A stretch of DNA of 9,826 bases from positions 1 to 9,826 of the forward strand of contig CALKKA010000074.1 in assembly GCA_937995495.1 (NCBI GenBank), given 5' to 3'. Positions 7,477 through 9,826 of the stretch are shown piece after piece. Source of the DNA: an uncultured Phycisphaerae bacterium (GTDB lineage: Bacteria > Planctomycetota > Phycisphaerae > Sedimentisphaerales > Anaerohalosphaeraceae). The notes under the pieces were generated by a model. The model did not search any database and was not told where the DNA came from. It worked only from the letters and a program-made list of their open reading frames with translations. The position numbers and the translations under genes are program-made. Within the stretch, counting starts at the first letter, position 1. Each line of letters opens with the position of its first letter.

Positions 7477-9345
7477 ATGATTCAGGCTCAGGTGTTAGGG
7501 ACCGTTGAGGTACAGGCATTAAGCCCCATTGATTGGGCCATCGTTGTAGTGTTTCTATTAGGATCAATGGGGGTGGGTCTTATTTTCACCAAAAAGGCCA
7601 GCGCAAATATCTCTTCATTTTTCGTTTCTGGACGGGCTTTGCCCTGGTACGTCTGTGCCATGGCCTGGGTGGCAAGCGGCTTTGCTTCGGATACGCCATT
7701 ATGGGTCAGCGCGCGTGTCAGGACCGGCGGTGTTCAATCCGTTTGGGTTTATTGGGCCCCGCTTATCGGCTATGGTTTGGGCGCTGTTTTGTTCGCACGG
7801 TTGTGGCGGCGATTGGGTGTCATCACCGACGTTGAGGTTCTGGAAAATCGATACAGCGGAAAACTGGCACCGGTCTTGAGGTTCTGGGAGGGGGGCTCGA
7901 AGGCGCTGTTCTTCTGCCCTCTGATCATTGGCTGGGTTGTGAAGGCCATGGAAGTCATTGCACGTGAGGCGATGGGACTGCCGGAAGAGTATCGGGTCTG
8001 GACGACGGTTATTGTTATCGCGCTGGGTCTTGCGATGTGTATGGCGGCCGGGTTGTGGGGTGTTGTTGCAACCGGTGCATTGCAATTTCTTTTAGCGACT
8101 GCCGGTACGATTCTTTTAGCGGTTATGTCCGTTCGCTATGTCGGCGGCCTCGATGCGATGGTTGAACAACTTAAGGCGATCGAGCACTGGCCGGGACACA
8201 CGTTAGCGATCGCTCCTGAAATTGGCAGCGGAGCGACACAGATGTCTGTGTGGAATGCCATCGGTATCTTTTTCATTTTTTGGTGGGGTGCAGCCTATTG
8301 TGGAGACTATGCGGCTCAGCGTATTTTGGCATGCAAAGACAGTAAGAATTCCAGTTATTGTGTTTTATTTTTCTCAATTTTATATTATCCGATCATGGCC
8401 TGGCCGTGGGTCATTGTTGCGTTGTGTTCAATGATCGTTTTTCCGGATCTGACGGACCATGACAGTGCTTATCCCAAGATGATGGTGACGATTCTGGGCC
8501 CGGGCTTGCGTGGCGTATTAGTCGCAGCTCTCATCGCCGCCTTTATTTCGACCGTGACAACCTTGTTCAACTGGGGCGGATCATACGTTGTGAACGATCT
8601 TTATAAACGATTCATTGTTCGTGATGCGACGACAAAGCATTATGTCAATGTCTCTCGCATTGCCACTTTATTCATGGCTATTCTCGGCGGTGTGATCGCC
8701 TGTATGGCTGACAGCATTGAACAGTTATTGCAAATCTGCTGGGTGATTATTCCCGGTGTGATCGTGGTTGGACTCATGCGATGGCTTTGGTGGCGACTGA
8801 ATACCGCCGGTGACCTGGCAGGGACGGTAACCGCATGGGTATTCGGATTTGCATTGTTGATATTCAAGGTGTTCGATGCTCCGGCACGTATGGTTCTTAA
8901 TCTTGATGAAGAGACCAACTTTAGTACGGATGGCGATCTGCTGGGGGCACGTATGATATTGCTCAGTGCAATGGTGATAGCGGTTTCGGTGATAGTTTCT
9001 CTGCTTGGCAAGCCCAATGATATCGAACATCTTAAAAAGTTTGTCAGAAAAGCAAGGCCTCCGAAGTTTTTGTGGCGTCGTGTCATCGACCAGATGGATG
9101 TTGACTATCATGCGCCCGAGACATTTGGACGCACGATGCTGTCATGGGCCTTAGCCGTTATCAGCGTCGGCTCCCTTGTCTTCGCCATTGGTAAACTGCT
9201 CCTGGGTGAACCCATGTTGGGCCTGGTTAACCTGGGCCTGTTTGCGGGTTCAACGATTTGGGTGTTCATGCGTATCAGAGCCGATTTCGAACACGAGCAG
9301 CAAGAGTTGAGGCATGAGATCGATGCGGATTTAGAATACGAATAA
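7477..9345 (+). CDS. Sodium/solute symporter (SSS family, TC 2.A.21)
   Basis: A 622-residue inner-membrane transporter expected to couple sodium entry to uptake of a small solute, here probably a sugar from the locus polysaccharide. About 15 hydrophobic segments are visible, starting with DWAIVVVFLLGSMGVGLIF. SSS hallmarks include an early ASGFASDTPLW segment and AAFISTVTTLFNWGG before NDLYKRF; S358 and T359 there align with the Ser pair of the vSGLT Na2 sodium site. After the thirteenth segment comes a basic hydrophilic stretch of about 55 residues (DIEHLKKFVRKARPPKFLWRR and on), then two more membrane segments and an acidic tail ending EIDADLEYE, so the protein is longer than the 13-helix core. 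ATG 7477 is preferred because GGAG (7467-7470) lies 6 bases upstream; ATG 7459 in the same frame has no good ribosome-binding site. The next gene starts 10 bp after the stop, indicating co-transcription. Confidence 0.93.
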   Translation: MIQAQVLGTVEVQALSPIDWAIVVVFLLGSMGVGLIFTKKASANISSFFVSGRALPWYVCAMAWVASGFASDTPLWVSARVRTGGVQSVWVYWAPLIGYGLGAVLFARLWRRLGVITDVEVLENRYSGKLAPVLRFWEGGSKALFFCPLIIGWVVKAMEVIAREAMGLPEEYRVWTTVIVIALGLAMCMAAGLWGVVATGALQFLLATAGTILLAVMSVRYVGGLDAMVEQLKAIEHWPGHTLAIAPEIGSGATQMSVWNAIGIFFIFWWGAAYCGDYAAQRILACKDSKNSSYCVLFFSILYYPIMAWPWVIVALCSMIVFPDLTDHDSAYPKMMVTILGPGLRGVLVAALIAAFISTVTTLFNWGGSYVVNDLYKRFIVRDATTKHYVNVSRIATLFMAILGGVIACMADSIEQLLQICWVIIPGVIVVGLMRWLWWRLNTAGDLAGTVTAWVFGFALLIFKVFDAPARMVLNLDEETNFSTDGDLLGARMILLSAMVIAVSVIVSLLGKPNDIEHLKKFVRKARPPKFLWRRVIDQMDVDYHAPETFGRTMLSWALAVISVGSLVFAIGKLLLGEPMLGLVNLGLFAGSTIWVFMRIRADFEHEQQELRHEIDADLEYE

Positions 9346-9355
9346 AGAAAGACCG

Positions 9356-9826
9356 ATGATGAATAAACAGTATAATTTTTTATGTCAATTAATGCTGCTG
9401 ATCGCTTTGTTCATGAGCTTTCATGTTCGTGCGGCAGTTCTTATTCAGGTGGACCCTGAATGCACACGAAGTATCCAAGGTGTCAGCGATCTGGATCGCA
9501 AAGTCTATTTTTCGATGAGCGATCGGGGCACAGGTTTTGATGATCGTTGTGACGATGAGATCTATGACGACCTGATCAACGAGCTTGGCGTCTTCTTCGG
9601 CCGTCGGCTGGGGGTCGTCAAGGGCATAAAGGGTATCGAAGAGGACCCCGAACGCCCCGGTCACGCCAACATCGAACTGCTCAGGAAACATCTGAGCAAA
9701 AGGCGATATCATCCTTCGGCTAAATTTATCAATGACAGGGGAAACAATCTCGACGTTGCAGCCCACGGCAATCATAATTCTTACCCGAAATTTATGGGCG
9801 AACATACCACGAAAGATACTCGTGAA
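9356..9826 (+). CDS. Secreted GH86-like (beta-agarase/porphyranase) enzyme, 3' end missing
   Basis: The frame is open from ATG 9356 to the window edge, giving 157 residues of a longer protein. The N-terminus is a clear signal peptide: Lys at position 4, hydrophobic core FLCQLMLLIALFMSF, and likely cleavage after VRA (A26). The mature part opens with GVSDLDRKVYFSMSD, then LGVFFGRRLGVVK, and later NSYPKFMGEHTT. From memory this order (GVS-x-DR near the start, an FGR segment, then a YP-x-FMG segment) fits the front of GH86 endo-hydrolases, which cut beta-1,4 linkages in agarose or porphyran. The catalytic Glu residues would lie beyond the window, so activity cannot be confirmed. AGAAAG (9346-9351) is a plausible ribosome-binding site and may favour the second ATG at 9359. 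With the symporter 10 bp upstream, the gene is in the same operon. GH86 assignment is tentative; an exported protein is well supported. Confidence 0.75.
   Translation, partial: MMNKQYNFLCQLMLLIALFMSFHVRAAVLIQVDPECTRSIQGVSDLDRKVYFSMSDRGTGFDDRCDDEIYDDLINELGVFFGRRLGVVKGIKGIEEDPERPGHANIELLRKHLSKRRYHPSAKFINDRGNNLDVAAHGNHNSYPKFMGEHTTKDTRE

Noticed and set aside
8640..9111. Two long overlapping - strand open frames (148 and 128 residues)
   Set aside because: Both lie opposite the well-supported symporter gene, and their sequences look like low-information shadows of membrane-segment codons.
9389..9805. A 138-residue open frame on the - strand
   Set aside because: It lies wholly antisense to a + strand frame that has a signal peptide, a ribosome-binding site and operon spacing; it shows no recognisable domain.

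Overview
The window reads as part of a polysaccharide-utilisation locus with every gene on the + strand. In order it holds: a sulfatase missing its 5' end (2-1222); a XylR-type regulator with a LacI-like sensor and an AraC DNA-binding domain (1321-2484); a GH94-type disaccharide phosphorylase (2661-5105); a large parallel beta-helix lipoprotein (5268-7451); a sodium/solute symporter of the SSS family (7477-9345); and a secreted protein running off the 3' end whose opening resembles GH86 beta-agarase/beta-porphyranase (9356-9826).

The organism cannot be named from the sequence. The combination of a formylglycine-type sulfatase, an AraC/LacI-hybrid regulator, a beta-helix lipoprotein and an SSS symporter, with no SusC/SusD pair visible, is the style of marine PVC bacteria (Kiritimatiellota, Planctomycetota, Verrucomicrobiota, Lentisphaerota). 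That is an inference from gene content. No RNA gene, insertion sequence, CRISPR array or integrase was seen.

Layout and expression: the sulfatase and regulator are 98 bp apart, with a 16-bp near-perfect palindrome between them. A 176-bp AT-rich gap (2485-2660) carries a plausible sigma70-type promoter and a 13-bp dyad before the phosphorylase. A second gap of 162 bp (5106-5267) carries another promoter-like pair and a related 13-bp dyad before the beta-helix gene. From there the genes are tight (25 bp, then 10 bp), so beta-helix protein, symporter and the GH86-like enzyme probably form one operon. No convincing rho-independent terminator was found.

How the parts may work together (inference): secreted enzymes (sulfatase, GH86-like endo-hydrolase, beta-helix lipoprotein) desulfate and shorten a sulfated polysaccharide, possibly a red-algal galactan of the agar/porphyran type. 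The symporter imports released sugars. The GH94 enzyme, which has no signal peptide, splits a beta-linked disaccharide in the cytoplasm with phosphate. The XylR-like protein senses a sugar and switches the genes. The points most worth checking are the shared 13-bp dyads, the substrate of the GH94 enzyme in this setting, and the activity of the beta-helix protein.
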